Of a stretch of DNA of 64,000 bases, positions 55,966-64,000 are shown piece by piece. The stretch's first letter is position 1. Each line of letters starts with the position of its first letter. A program made the translations under genes and the position numbers. The notes under the pieces are model-generated. The model ran no database searches. It was not told the DNA's origin and worked only from the letters and a program-made list of their open reading frames with translations. Source of the DNA: JBGSTR01 sp963707135 (GTDB lineage Bacteria; Pseudomonadota; Gammaproteobacteria; Chromatiales; Chromatiaceae); assembly GCA_963707135.1 (NCBI GenBank), contig CAVPOY010000021.1:1-64000 (forward strand), written 5' to 3'.

Positions 55966-56839
55966 TCAGTTCCATACTGGGTAGCGTTCGGTTTCGTCCC
56001 GGTTCAGGCCGAGCTCGCCGCAGAGCCGGAGTGTCGGTCCAGACTGGTTCATGGTGTAGAAGTGCAGTCCCGGCGCGCCCCCTTCGATCAACCGCCGGCA
56101 CAGCCCTAGCACCACCTCGTGGCCAAATTCCCTCAGGCTCTCGATGTCGTCGCCGAATCCCTCCAGGCGACGCCGGACCCAGCGCGGAATCTCGGCACCG
56201 CAGGAATCCGAGAAGCGCGCGAGCTGGGTGTAGTTGGTGATGGGCATGATGCCCGGGACGATCGGCAGTCCGATGCCGTGGGCACGGCAATTGTCGACGA
56301 AACCGAAGTAGGCGTCGCCATTATAGAAATACTGGGTGATCGCCCGATTGGCCCCGGCGTCGACCTTTCGCCTGAAGTTTTCCAGGTCTTTCGCCGGATT
56401 CGCGGCCTGGGGGTGGTACTCGGGGTAGGCGGCGACCTCGATGTGGAAGAGCGGGCCGAATTCGGCGCGCACAAATTCCACCAGCTCATTGGCGTATCGG
56501 AAGTCACCTCCCGGGCCGGCGCCCATCCCGGAAGGGAGGTCCCCGCGCAGGGCGACGAGTCGGTGGATGCCCTGCTCGCGATACTGTTCGAGGATGGTTC
56601 GCACCTCACGGCGGCTCGAGCCGATGCACGCGAGGTGCGGTGCTGTCTCGATTTTCTGGCTCCTGAGCCAGGACACCGTCTCGAAGGTACGCTCGCGCGT
56701 CGACCCTCCCGCGCCATAGGTGACCGAGAAGTACTCCGGACCCAATGCGCGGAGCTTGACGACCGCGGCCTGCAGATTGACGCATCCCCTGCGGGGTCTT
56801 CGGTGGAAACAGCTCGAAGCTGAGACTCAGATCCGTCAC
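55966..56839 (-). CDS. metF: 5,10-methylenetetrahydrofolate reductase (one frameshift)
   Basis: A 290-residue flavoenzyme making 5-methyl-THF for methionine synthesis. N-terminus MTDLSLSFELFPPKTPQGM with the catalytic Glu, then after one extra base at 56779 GPEYFSVTYGAGGSTRERT, LVALRGDLPSGMG, FHIEVAAYPEYHPQA, ITQYFYNGDAYFGFVD and IVPGIMPITNY. 874 bases = 291 codons plus one, so removal of the extra base gives a complete gene. Last gene of the methyl-cycle block and probably co-transcribed with ahcY (90-base gap), thus also under the SAH riboswitch. Confidence 0.93.
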
Positions 56840-56929
56840 GACTGGCCCCTCCTGCCGTGAATTGAGATCGGGCGTCCCATGGTGCGCCGAGATCGCTCGG
56901 CGGCGCTCACCGGTCGCCCGACGGACGGG

Positions 56930-58337
56930 TCAGTAGCGGTAGTAGTCCGGCTTGTAGGGACCCTCCACCGGCACGCCGATATAGCCGGCTTGAGCCGCCG
57001 AGAGTGTCGTCAGCTGGGCGCCGATCTTGGACAGGTGCAGCCGCGCGACTTCTTCGTCCAGTTTCTTCGGCAGCACGTAGACGCCGATCGGGTAGTGCTC
57101 GGTGTGGGCAAAGATCTCGATCTGGGCCAAGCACCTGGTTGGTGAAGCTGTTGGACATCACGAAGCTCGGATGGCCGGTCGCGCAGCCGAGGTTCACCAG
57201 GCGGCCCTTGGCGAGCAGGATGATGCGCTTGCCGTCGGGAAAGATCACATGGTCCACCTGGGGCTTGATCTCGTCCCATTCATACGTCTCGATCCCGGCG
57301 ACGTCGATCTCGTTGTCGAAATGACCGATGTTGCAGACGATGGCCTGGTCCTTCATCGCGGCCATGTGGTCGCGCGTGATGATGTCCAGGTTGCCGGTAG
57401 CGGTGACGAAGATGTCGGCCAGCGGGGCGGCCTCGTCCATGGTCACCACCTTGAAACCCTCCATCGCGGCCTGCAGGGCGCAGATGGGATCGATCTCCGA
57501 GACCCAGACGATGGCCCCCAGGCCTCGCAGGGACTGGGCGCAGCCCTTGCCCACATCGCCATAGCCACAGACCATGGCGACCTTGCCGGCGATCATGACG
57601 TCGGTCGCGCGCTTGATGCCGTCCACCAGGGACTCCCGGCAGCCGTAGAGGTTGTCGAACTTGGATTTGGTGACCGAGTCGTTGACGTTCATCGCCGGGA
57701 ATAGCAGGGTGCCTGCCTTGGCCATCTCATAGAGCCGGTGGACGCCGGTGGTGGTCTCCTCGGTGACGCCCTTGATGCCTTCCGCTATTCCGTGCCAATG
57801 CCGGTCGTTACGCTCGAAGGTGCGGCCGAGCACGCCGAGAACGGCGCGCCACTCCTCGTTCGCGTCGGCCCCGGGGGCGGGTACGGCGCCGGCCTTCTCG
57901 TACTCGACGCCCTTGTGCACCAGCAGCGTCGCATCCCCGCCATCGTCCAGGATCATGTTGGGACCGCCGCCGTCGGGCCAGTTGAGCACCTGCTCGGTGC
58001 ACCACCAGTACTCCTCCAGGGTCTCGCCCTTCCAGGCGTAGACGGGGATTCCGCGGGCGGCGATGGCGGCGGCGGCGTGGTCCTGGGTCGAGAAGATATT
58101 GCACGAGCACCAGCGCACCTGGGCGCCGAGCTCGACCAGGGTCTCGATCAGCACCGCGGTCTGGATGGTCATGTGCAGACTGCCGGTGACGCGAGCGCCG
58201 GCCAGTGGTTTCTCAGTACCGTACTTCTCGCGCAGGGCCATTAGACCGGGCATCTCGGTCTCGGCGATGGCGATTTCTTTACGGCCCCAATCGGCCAGCG
58301 AGATGTCGGCGACCTTGTAGTCGGTGGGCTCACTCAT
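56930..58337 (-). CDS. ahcY: S-adenosylhomocysteinase (one frameshift)
   Basis: A 468-residue enzyme hydrolysing SAH to adenosine and homocysteine. ATG at 58337 with AGGAG 9 bases upstream starts MSEPTDYKVADISLADWGRK. GARVTGSLHMTIQTAVLIET, MIAGKVAMVCGYGDVGKGCA (NAD site) and CNIGHFDNEIDV follow. The C-terminus EIFAHTEHYPIGVYVLPKKL ... GPYKPDYYRY is in a second frame. One extra A at 57129-57130 explains it: without it the reading is SFTNQVLAQIEIF, and 1408 bases = 469 codons plus one. Expression should rise with SAH through the riboswitch upstream. Confidence 0.95.
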
Positions 58338-58390
58338 GGTTATCAGCTCCTGATGAAACATTGAGTGAGCGCCGTTTGAAGAACGGAAGA

Positions 58391-58490
58391 TCCGCCGAGC
58401 CTGGCCCCGCTAGTACCGGCCGTTTTATTTGCCGTCGCTCGGGACGGCCGGCCGATTCAGTTGCGGGGTTGCAGCGCTCCTCGACGGAGG
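58391..58490 (-). promoter_or_regulatory. SAH riboswitch
   Basis: The minus strand carries GAGGAGCGCTGCAAC, then a GC-rich hairpin region, and the closing CCAGGCTCGG. These are the invariant elements of the S-adenosylhomocysteine riboswitch (CGAGGAGCGCUGC...AGGCUCG). P1 forms between CCG(T)CGAGG and the CTCGG side. It lies 54 bases upstream of the ahcY start, the family's standard location. Binding of SAH switches on ahcY (and probably metF). Confidence 0.9.
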
Positions 58491-58582
58491 ATGAGTAAAG
58501 TAAGGACTGCGGTTGCCGGCTTCCAGCCTCCAGCTCTCAGCATCTCGCGCGCAGATACCCCCGGACTTGAGCTCGCTGGCGG

Positions 58583-59752
58583 CTATAGGCCCGCCGCGTC
58601 ACGCAGGGCTTCTGCCTTGTCCGTGCGCTCCCAGGTGAACTCCGGCTCCTCGCGCCCAAAGTGGCCATAAGCGGCGGTCTTGCGGTAGATCGGCCGGATC
58701 AGATCGAGCATCTGGATGATGCCGTAGGGCCGTAAATCGAAATGGTCCCGCACCAGGGTCGCGATGCGGTCTTCCGGCACCTTGGCCGTTCCGAAGGTCT
58801 CGATCGAGATCGACGTCGGCTCCGCCACGCCGATGGCGTACGAGACCTGGATTTCACAGCGGTCCGCCAGGCCCGCGGCGACGATGTTCTTGGCCACGTA
58901 ACGTCCGGCATAGGCCGCCGAGCGGTCCACCTTCGACGGGTCCTTGCCGGAGAAGGCCCCGCCGCCGTGGCGGGCCATACCGCCATAGGTGTCGACGATG
59001 ATCTTGCGTCCGGTCAGACCGCAGTCGCCGACCGGGCCTCCAATCACGAAGCTGCCCGTCGGGTTGATGTGGAACCGCGTCCCGGCATGGAGCCAGGCCT
59101 CGGGTACCACCGGCAAGATGATGTTCTCCATCACCGCCTCGTAAAGGTGGCGGTAGTCGACGTCCGGGTCGTGCTGGGTGGAGAGCACGATGGCATCGGC
59201 CGCGACCACCTTGCCGTCGACGTAGCGCAGGGTCACCTGGCTCTTCGCGTCCGGGCGTAGCCAGGGCAGGACGTGCGACTTGCGCATCTCCGCCTGCCGC
59301 TGGACCAGCCTGTGGGCGTAGGTGATCGGGGCCGGCATCAGCACGTCGGTCTCGTTGGTCGCGTAGCCGAACATGAGGCCCTGGTCCCCCGCCCCCTGCT
59401 GTTCTGGGCTATCCCGGTCGACACCCATCCGGATGTCGCCGGACTGCTTTCCGATCAACGACATGACTGCACAGGTGGAGCCGTCAAAGCCGACATTGGA
59501 GCTCGTGTAGCCAATGTCGCAGACGACGCCCCGGACCAGATCGTCCAGGTCGATCCAGGCATTGGTCGTGATCTCGCCCCCGATGATGACGGCGCCGGTC
59601 TTGACCATGGTCTCGCAGGCTACGCGAGCGAGCTCCGGGCTGGGGTCGTTCTCCAGGATCGCATCGAGCATCGCGTCCGAAATCTGGTCGGCGACTTTAT
59701 CGGGATGCCCTTCGGAGACGGACTCCGAGGTGAACAAGTATTCGCTTTGCAT
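58583..59752 (-). CDS. metK: S-adenosylmethionine synthetase
   Basis: A 389-residue intact enzyme: MQSEYLFTSESVSEGHPDKV with the catalytic His, GGEITTNAWIDLDDLVR, GAGDQGLMFGYATNET, FVIGGPVGDCGLTGRKIIVD, YGGMARHGGGAFSGKDPSKV and DRSAAYAGRYVAKNIVAAGL. It makes SAM from methionine and ATP. First gene of the methyl-cycle block. About 245 bases separate it from ahcY, occupied mainly by the SAH riboswitch, so ahcY has conditional transcription of its own. No SAM riboswitch was recognised upstream. Confidence 0.97.
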   Translation of the reverse strand: MQSEYLFTSESVSEGHPDKVADQISDAMLDAILENDPSPELARVACETMVKTGAVIIGGEITTNAWIDLDDLVRGVVCDIGYTSSNVGFDGSTCAVMSLIGKQSGDIRMGVDRDSPEQQGAGDQGLMFGYATNETDVLMPAPITYAHRLVQRQAEMRKSHVLPWLRPDAKSQVTLRYVDGKVVAADAIVLSTQHDPDVDYRHLYEAVMENIILPVVPEAWLHAGTRFHINPTGSFVIGGPVGDCGLTGRKIIVDTYGGMARHGGGAFSGKDPSKVDRSAAYAGRYVAKNIVAAGLADRCEIQVSYAIGVAEPTSISIETFGTAKVPEDRIATLVRDHFDLRPYGIIQMLDLIRPIYRKTAAYGHFGREEPEFTWERTDKAEALRDAAGL

Positions 59753-59911
59753 GGATACGAAAGGGCTATCAGCAGTTTGACGGGTGCGCGGACGCGCATC
59801 CAGCGAAAGCGGAGCATTGTAGTAAGGTTTCGGCTCGCGTCAACGCGGGGGTTGGCATTCGGCACGCTTCCGCTACCATTGGTAGAATCGTTACTCTTCC
59901 GGAGACGGCTT

Positions 59912-60469
59912 ATGGCAGCGCTAGAGACCCCCGTGTGCGAGTTTGGCTCCCCGGCACCCGATTTTTCATTGGTCGGGGTCGACGGGAAGGTCTGGACCCG
60001 GGACGCCTGCAAGGGCGAACGGGGCCTGCTGGTGATGTTCATCTGCAACCACTGCCCGTTTGTTCAAGCCGTCCGCCCCCGCATCCTGCGAGATGCCAGG
60101 GACCTTGCCGCGCTGGGCATCGGCAGCGTGGCCATCATGTCGAACGACACCGAGGACTATCCCGAGGACTCGTTCGAAAACATGAAGCGGATGGCCGCGG
60201 ACCTCGATTTTCCGTTCCCTTACCTGTTGGACGAGACCCAGGATGTCGCACGAGCGTATGGCGCCGTCTGTACGCCCGACTTCTTCGGGTACAACACGGA
60301 CCTGGGGCTGCAGTACCGCGGCAGGCTCGACGAGAGCCGACGAGAGACCGCGCCCGAGGGTGTGCGCCGCGACCTTTACGAGGCCATGAAGCAAGTCGCC
60401 GAGACAGGGCGGGGACCCGCCGAGCAGATCCCAAGCATGGGGTGCTCGATCAAGTGGAAGGCCGGCTGA
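59912..60469 (+). CDS. thioredoxin-fold AhpC/TSA-family protein with CNHC centre
   Basis: A 185-residue cytosolic thioredoxin/peroxiredoxin-like protein: GSPAPDFSLVGVDGKVW, then the redox motif ICNHCPFVQAVRPR, VAIMSNDTEDYPEDSFENMK and YLLDETQDVARAYGAVCTPD (cis-Pro after CT). It is a common stand-alone family of thioredoxin-like proteins next to metabolic genes, and the substrate is unknown. GGAG 7 bases before the ATG at 59912. Divergent from metK. Confidence 0.88.
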   Translation: MAALETPVCEFGSPAPDFSLVGVDGKVWTRDACKGERGLLVMFICNHCPFVQAVRPRILRDARDLAALGIGSVAIMSNDTEDYPEDSFENMKRMAADLDFPFPYLLDETQDVARAYGAVCTPDFFGYNTDLGLQYRGRLDESRRETAPEGVRRDLYEAMKQVAETGRGPAEQIPSMGCSIKWKAG

Positions 60470-60809
60470 GGCCTCGGCAGCACCCGGGGCGGAAGTCAAC
60501 ATTGCCGTCATTAATTCGCAATATTATGATCTTATAAAATTGTTTTTGACGGCATAAGATTGTTTTTATTCCCGGTTGGTTGGCTTTAGTCCAGAATAAG
60601 CCCCCTTTGGAGAAGGTCGCGATCGTGCGACTTCGCCCGAGGGGGGTACATCCCGGAGTAGCACGGACCCGGCGTCAGTCGCGGCCGTGAGCCCCGCACC
60701 CGTCATTTCCGACGCCGCGTCACCAACAATCGGCTTGATCGCCGCCGGTCAAATCTCGGGCGGCCGCGGCATGCGCACAATTTCGGTAATCGCTAACTAG
60801 GAGGGGCTC
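60470..60809. other. tkt upstream region
   Basis: Begins with an AT-rich tract (about 60500-60570) unlike the surrounding GC-rich DNA. It contains two copies of ATTGTTTTT 23 bases apart and a TTGACG hexamer at 60546-60551, so it is probably the promoter of the tkt-gap operon. A 46-base hairpin (60601-60646) and about 160 further bases without recognisable features follow. Confidence 0.5.
60601..60646 (+). other. long hairpin in the tkt leader
   Basis: CCCCC (60601-60605) pairs with GGGGG (60642-60646). Inside, AAGGTCGC and GCGACTT form a second stem around GATCGT. No T-tract follows, so it is unlikely to be a simple terminator of the gene upstream. Function unknown. Confidence 0.4.
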
Positions 60810-62816
60810 ATGTCCTCACGCAGAGAACTCGCAAACGCGATCCGTGCGCTCAGCATGGACGCCGTGCAGAAGGCCAACTCCGGTCATCCGGGGGCACCCA
60901 TGGGCATGGCGGATATCGCCGAGGTTCTGTGGAACGACTTCATGAGCCACAATCCGGCGAATCCGGATTGGGTCAACCGCGACCGGTTCGTGCTCTCGAA
61001 CGGGCACGGCTCCATGCTGATCTACTCGTTGCTGCACCTGACGGGTTACGCGCTCAGCATGGAGGACCTGATGCAGTTCCGCCAACTGCACTCGAAGACC
61101 CCGGGGCATCCCGAGTACGGCTACGCGCCCGGCGTCGAGACGACCACGGGTCCGCTGGGGCAGGGCATCAGCAACGCCGTCGGCATGGCACTGGCCGAGA
61201 AGGTCCTTGCCGGCCAGTTCAACCGGCCCGGACACGAGATCATCGATCACCACACCTATGTGTTCCTGGGTGATGGCTGCCTGATGGAAGGCATCTCCCA
61301 CGAGGCCTGCTCGCTGGCCGGCGCGCTCGGGCTCGGAAAGCTGATCGCCGTATACGACGACAACAACATCTCCATCGACGGCGAGGTGCGCGGTCACGGC
61401 AACACCCCGGCTTGGTTCCTCGACGATACCCCCAAGCGTTTCGAGGCCTATGGCTGGCACGTGATCCCGAAGGTCGACGGTCACGACCCGAAGGCGGTGC
61501 GCGCGGCCATCGAAGAGGCTCGAGCGGTCGCCGACCGTCCGTCGCTGATCTGCTGCCAGACCATCATCGGCTTCGGCTCTCCGAACAAACAGGGCAAGGA
61601 GGAATGCCACGGCGCCGCGCTGGGCAACGACGAGGTCGCGCTGACGCGTGAGGCGCTCGGATGGACGCATGCGCCGTTCGAGATTCCCGCCGAGATCTAC
61701 GACGGTTGGAGCGCCAAGGAGCGCGGCGCGCAGGCTGAGGCCGAGTGGAACGCCAGACTCGATGCCTATGCCTCCGCGTTCCCGGCCGAGGCCGCCGAGC
61801 TGCGGCGGCGGATGGCGGGCGACCTGCCCGAGGACTGGGCGGACCAGGCCGACGCCTTCATCGCGTCGGTCGCCGACAAGGCCGAGACCATCGCCTCCCG
61901 CAAGGCCTCGCAGAATGCGCTCAACGGATTCGGGCCGCTGCTCCCCGAGCTGCTGGGCGGCTCGGCCGACCTCGCCGGCTCCAACCTAACCATCTGGAAG
62001 GGCTCGAAGGGCGTCGGCAAGGCGGACGCGTCCGGCAACTACGTCTACTACGGCGTGCGTGAGTTCGGCATGTCGGCGATCATGAACGGCATTGCCCTGC
62101 ATGGCGGCTTCATCCCCTATGGCGCGACCTTCCTGATGTTCTCCGAGTACGCCCGCAACGCGCTGCGCATGGCGGCGCTGATGAAGGTGCCCTCGATCTT
62201 CGTCTACACCCACGACTCCATCGGCCTGGGCGAGGACGGACCGACCCATCAACCGGTCGAGCAGATCCCGACCCTGCGGATGATCCCGAACATGAGCGTC
62301 TGGCGCCCCTGCGACGCGGTCGAGTCGGCGGTCTCCTGGAAGCTCGCGATCGAGCGGCGGACGGGGCCAAGCTGCCTGATTTTCTCGCGCCAGAACCTGG
62401 CTCACATGGAGCGAACCCCCGGGCAGCTGTCGGACATCGCGCGCGGCGGTTACGTCCTGCGTGACTGCGCCGGTACGCCGGATGCGATCCTCATCGCGAC
62501 CGGCTCCGAGGTAGAGTTGGCGGTCAAGGCCGCCGAGGCACTTTCGGACAAGGCCGTGCGCGTCGTGTCGATGCCTTCGACCGATGTCTTCGATGCTCAG
62601 GACGGGGCCTACAAGGAGTCCGTCCTGCCGAGCGCGGTGACGGCCCGGGTCGCCGTCGAGGCGGCGGTCACCGACGGCTGGTGGAAGTATGTCGGCACCC
62701 AGGGCGCCGTTGTCGGCATCAACCGATTTGGCGAGTCCGCGCCCGCCGGGGCGCTGTTCAAGGAGTTCGGGTTCACCGTCGACAACCTGGTTGCCGTGGT
62801 TCGCGGCGTCCTCTAG
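60810..62816 (+). CDS. tkt: transketolase
   Basis: A 668-residue thiamine-diphosphate enzyme of the pentose-phosphate and Calvin cycles. NSGHPGAPMGMADIAEVLWN (catalytic His), GPLGQGISNAVGMALAEKVL, the ThDP/metal motif LGDGCLMEGISHEA ... DDNNISIDGEV, and C-terminal YTHDSIGLGEDGPTHQPVEQ. Perfect AGGAGG 7 bases upstream of ATG 60810. Followed by gap (94 bases), a tkt-gap order common in autotrophic gammaproteobacteria, though no Calvin-cycle-specific gene is inside the window. Confidence 0.97.
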   Translation: MSSRRELANAIRALSMDAVQKANSGHPGAPMGMADIAEVLWNDFMSHNPANPDWVNRDRFVLSNGHGSMLIYSLLHLTGYALSMEDLMQFRQLHSKTPGHPEYGYAPGVETTTGPLGQGISNAVGMALAEKVLAGQFNRPGHEIIDHHTYVFLGDGCLMEGISHEACSLAGALGLGKLIAVYDDNNISIDGEVRGHGNTPAWFLDDTPKRFEAYGWHVIPKVDGHDPKAVRAAIEEARAVADRPSLICCQTIIGFGSPNKQGKEECHGAALGNDEVALTREALGWTHAPFEIPAEIYDGWSAKERGAQAEAEWNARLDAYASAFPAEAAELRRRMAGDLPEDWADQADAFIASVADKAETIASRKASQNALNGFGPLLPELLGGSADLAGSNLTIWKGSKGVGKADASGNYVYYGVREFGMSAIMNGIALHGGFIPYGATFLMFSEYARNALRMAALMKVPSIFVYTHDSIGLGEDGPTHQPVEQIPTLRMIPNMSVWRPCDAVESAVSWKLAIERRTGPSCLIFSRQNLAHMERTPGQLSDIARGGYVLRDCAGTPDAILIATGSEVELAVKAAEALSDKAVRVVSMPSTDVFDAQDGAYKESVLPSAVTARVAVEAAVTDGWWKYVGTQGAVVGINRFGESAPAGALFKEFGFTVDNLVAVVRGVL

Positions 62817-62896
62817 CGCCATTCCGGGAACCATCCCGAGCGGGTATGCGCCGCGACGGCCGGTGCGGGCCCGGCAAGACTTTCTTTTTCTGACAC

Positions 62897-62909
62897 AGGA
62901 GCACCTCCT
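62897..62909 (+). promoter_or_regulatory. hairpin sequestering the gap ribosome-binding site
   Basis: AGGAG-CAC-CTCCT is a perfect 5-bp stem with 3-base loop whose 5' arm is the Shine-Dalgarno of the gap gene (9 bases before the ATG). If it folds, initiation would be dampened or controlled. Confidence 0.5.
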
Positions 62910-62910
62910 A

Positions 62911-63912
62911 ATGACGATCAAAGTTGGCATCAATGGGTTTGGCCGCATCGGCCGCATGGCTTTCCGCGCGATCGCGAAGGACTTCCCGAACATCGAGGTC
63001 GTCGGCATCAACGACCTGCTGGACCCGGACTACCTTGCCTACATGCTCAAGTACGACTCGGTCCACGGGAACTTCCCGGGTGACATCGCCGTCGACGGCA
63101 ACACCATGATCGTCAACGGCAAGTCCATCCGCCTGACCGCGGAGATGGATCCGGCCAATCTAAAATGGAACGAGATCGGTGCCGACCTGGTCATCGAGTG
63201 TACCGGCTTCTTCCTGACCGAGGAGACCTGCCAGAAGCACATCGCCGCCGGCGCCAAGAAGGTGGTGCAGAGCGCGCCCTCGAAGGACGCCACGCCGATG
63301 TTCGTCTACGGCGTCAACCACAACACCTATGCCGGTGAGGCGATCGTCTCTGCCGCGTCCTGCACGACCAACTGCCTGGCGCCCGTGGCCAAGGTTCTGC
63401 ACGACAACTGGGGCATCAAGCGTGGCCTGATGACCACCGTGCATGCCGCCACCGCCACCCAGAAGACCGTCGATGGCCCGTCGAAGAAGGACTGGCGCGG
63501 CGGCCGCGGTATCCTGGAGAACATCATCCCGTCCTCCACCGGTGCCGCCAAGGCAGTCGGCAAGGTCTTGCCCGAGCTCAACGGCAAGCTGACCGGCATG
63601 GCCTTTCGCGTGCCGACCTCCGACGTCTCCGTGGTCGACCTTACCGTCGAACTCAACAAGAACGCCGACTATGGTGAGGTCTGTGCCGCCATGAAGGCCG
63701 CCTCCGAGTCCGGCGATCTGGCGGGCGTGCTGGCCTACACCGACGAGAAGGTGGTCTCCACCGACTTCCGCGGCCGCGGCACGCCGTCCATCTTCGATTC
63801 CGAGGCCGGTATCGCCCTCGATCCGACCTTCATCAAGGTGGTTGCCTGGTACGACAACGAATACGGCTACACCTGCAACATGCTTCGCATGGTGGAGCAC
63901 GTCGCCAAATAG
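62911..63912 (+). CDS. gap: NAD-dependent glyceraldehyde-3-phosphate dehydrogenase
   Basis: A 333-residue enzyme. N-terminal Rossmann domain VGINGFGRIGRMAFRAI with Asp in VGINDLLDP (NAD preference), catalytic SAASCTTNCLAPVAK and VHAATATQKTVDGPS, then GMAFRVPTSDVSVVDLT and WYDNEYGYTCNMLRMVEHVA. Second gene after tkt. Its ribosome-binding site lies in a small hairpin. A phosphoglycerate kinase gene would be expected downstream but the window ends. Confidence 0.97.
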   Translation: MTIKVGINGFGRIGRMAFRAIAKDFPNIEVVGINDLLDPDYLAYMLKYDSVHGNFPGDIAVDGNTMIVNGKSIRLTAEMDPANLKWNEIGADLVIECTGFFLTEETCQKHIAAGAKKVVQSAPSKDATPMFVYGVNHNTYAGEAIVSAASCTTNCLAPVAKVLHDNWGIKRGLMTTVHAATATQKTVDGPSKKDWRGGRGILENIIPSSTGAAKAVGKVLPELNGKLTGMAFRVPTSDVSVVDLTVELNKNADYGEVCAAMKAASESGDLAGVLAYTDEKVVSTDFRGRGTPSIFDSEAGIALDPTFIKVVAWYDNEYGYTCNMLRMVEHVAK

Positions 63913-63919
63913 GCCGTAA

Positions 63920-63986
63920 GGTGGGTTTGGCGCCCCGCCCGGTGCCCGCGGACTGCCGCGGCATTGCAGGGGCGCCGTAACCCACC
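63920..63986. repeat. REP-like palindromic repeat, copy 3
   Basis: GGTGGGTTTGGCGCC and GGCGCCGTAACCCACC are inverted arms about 36 bases apart, just after the gap stop. Same family as 10165-10275 and 39735-39830. It may serve as a 3' stabilising structure. Confidence 0.65.
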
Positions 63987-64000
63987 GTACAGCCCCGGCG

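Noticed and set aside
59753..59911. Possible SAM riboswitch upstream of metK
   Set aside because: None of the conserved SAM-I/SAM-II core sequences could be found between metK and the divergent thioredoxin-like gene.

Overview
The window is high-GC DNA whose gene content and gene order point to a gammaproteobacterium, most like a Chromatiales-type (sulfur-bacteria-like) lineage. The evidence is a metK / SAH riboswitch / ahcY / metF block, an adjoining transketolase-GAPDH pair, a type IV pilus minor-pilin operon of the fimT-pilVWX-pilY1-pilE kind, a KDO transferase, and sigma-54 promoter motifs. The exact taxon cannot be fixed from the sequence alone. No tRNA, rRNA or CRISPR array was seen.

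Layout. 1-10.7 kb is an accessory stretch. It holds three toxin-antitoxin modules (vapBC at the left edge, tumAE, higBA) and remnants of two more, mixed with surface-glycan genes (epimerase, glycosyltransferases, a lipoprotein). It also holds the major pilin with a neighbouring TMTC/PMT-like membrane glycosyltransferase, a dead REP-associated transposase fragment and a truncated AAA ATPase. 10.7-25.5 kb is mostly envelope and transport: waaA, a lipid-anchored lipase, an RND efflux operon with a divergent TetR regulator, a VKOR-family disulfide oxidase, lutAB, a glycosyltransferase, trkH and a hemerythrin. 25.5-29.4 kb carries a three-domain aas-like phospholipid acyl recycling gene behind an unusually structured leader. 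29.7-39.5 kb has a pentaheme cytochrome, a MacAB-like exporter operon, a secreted protein with 55 consecutive glycines, and a transglutaminase / circularly permuted ATP-grasp operon. 39.9-47.9 kb is the minor pilin/PilY1 operon. 48.5-55.8 kb contains a sigma-54-driven orphan gene, polA, a secreted seven-bladed propeller and a divergent receiver protein. 56-64 kb is the activated methyl cycle (metF, ahcY, metK), a thioredoxin-fold protein, and central carbon metabolism (tkt, gap).

Data quality matters here. At least eleven frameshifts in nine genes, including the housekeeping genes polA, ahcY and metF, can each be resolved to one extra base. In every one of those genes the start-to-stop length fits the number of extra bases inferred. 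They look like assembly insertions and not decay, so 'broken' genes in this window should be read as probably intact, except for the truncated fragments (glycosyltransferase copy B, transposase piece, vapC piece, ATPase piece), where large parts of the protein are absent.

The most notable non-routine signals are: a run of five back-to-back perfect hairpins with CsrA-like GGA loops before aas; a near-perfect sigma-54 promoter in front of an unrecognised 155-residue protein; the poly-glycine secreted protein convergent with an ATP-grasp/transglutaminase operon; the seven-blade propeller with a CxxxxC pair in every blade; and the ~330-bp duplicated glycosyltransferase patch flanking higBA.
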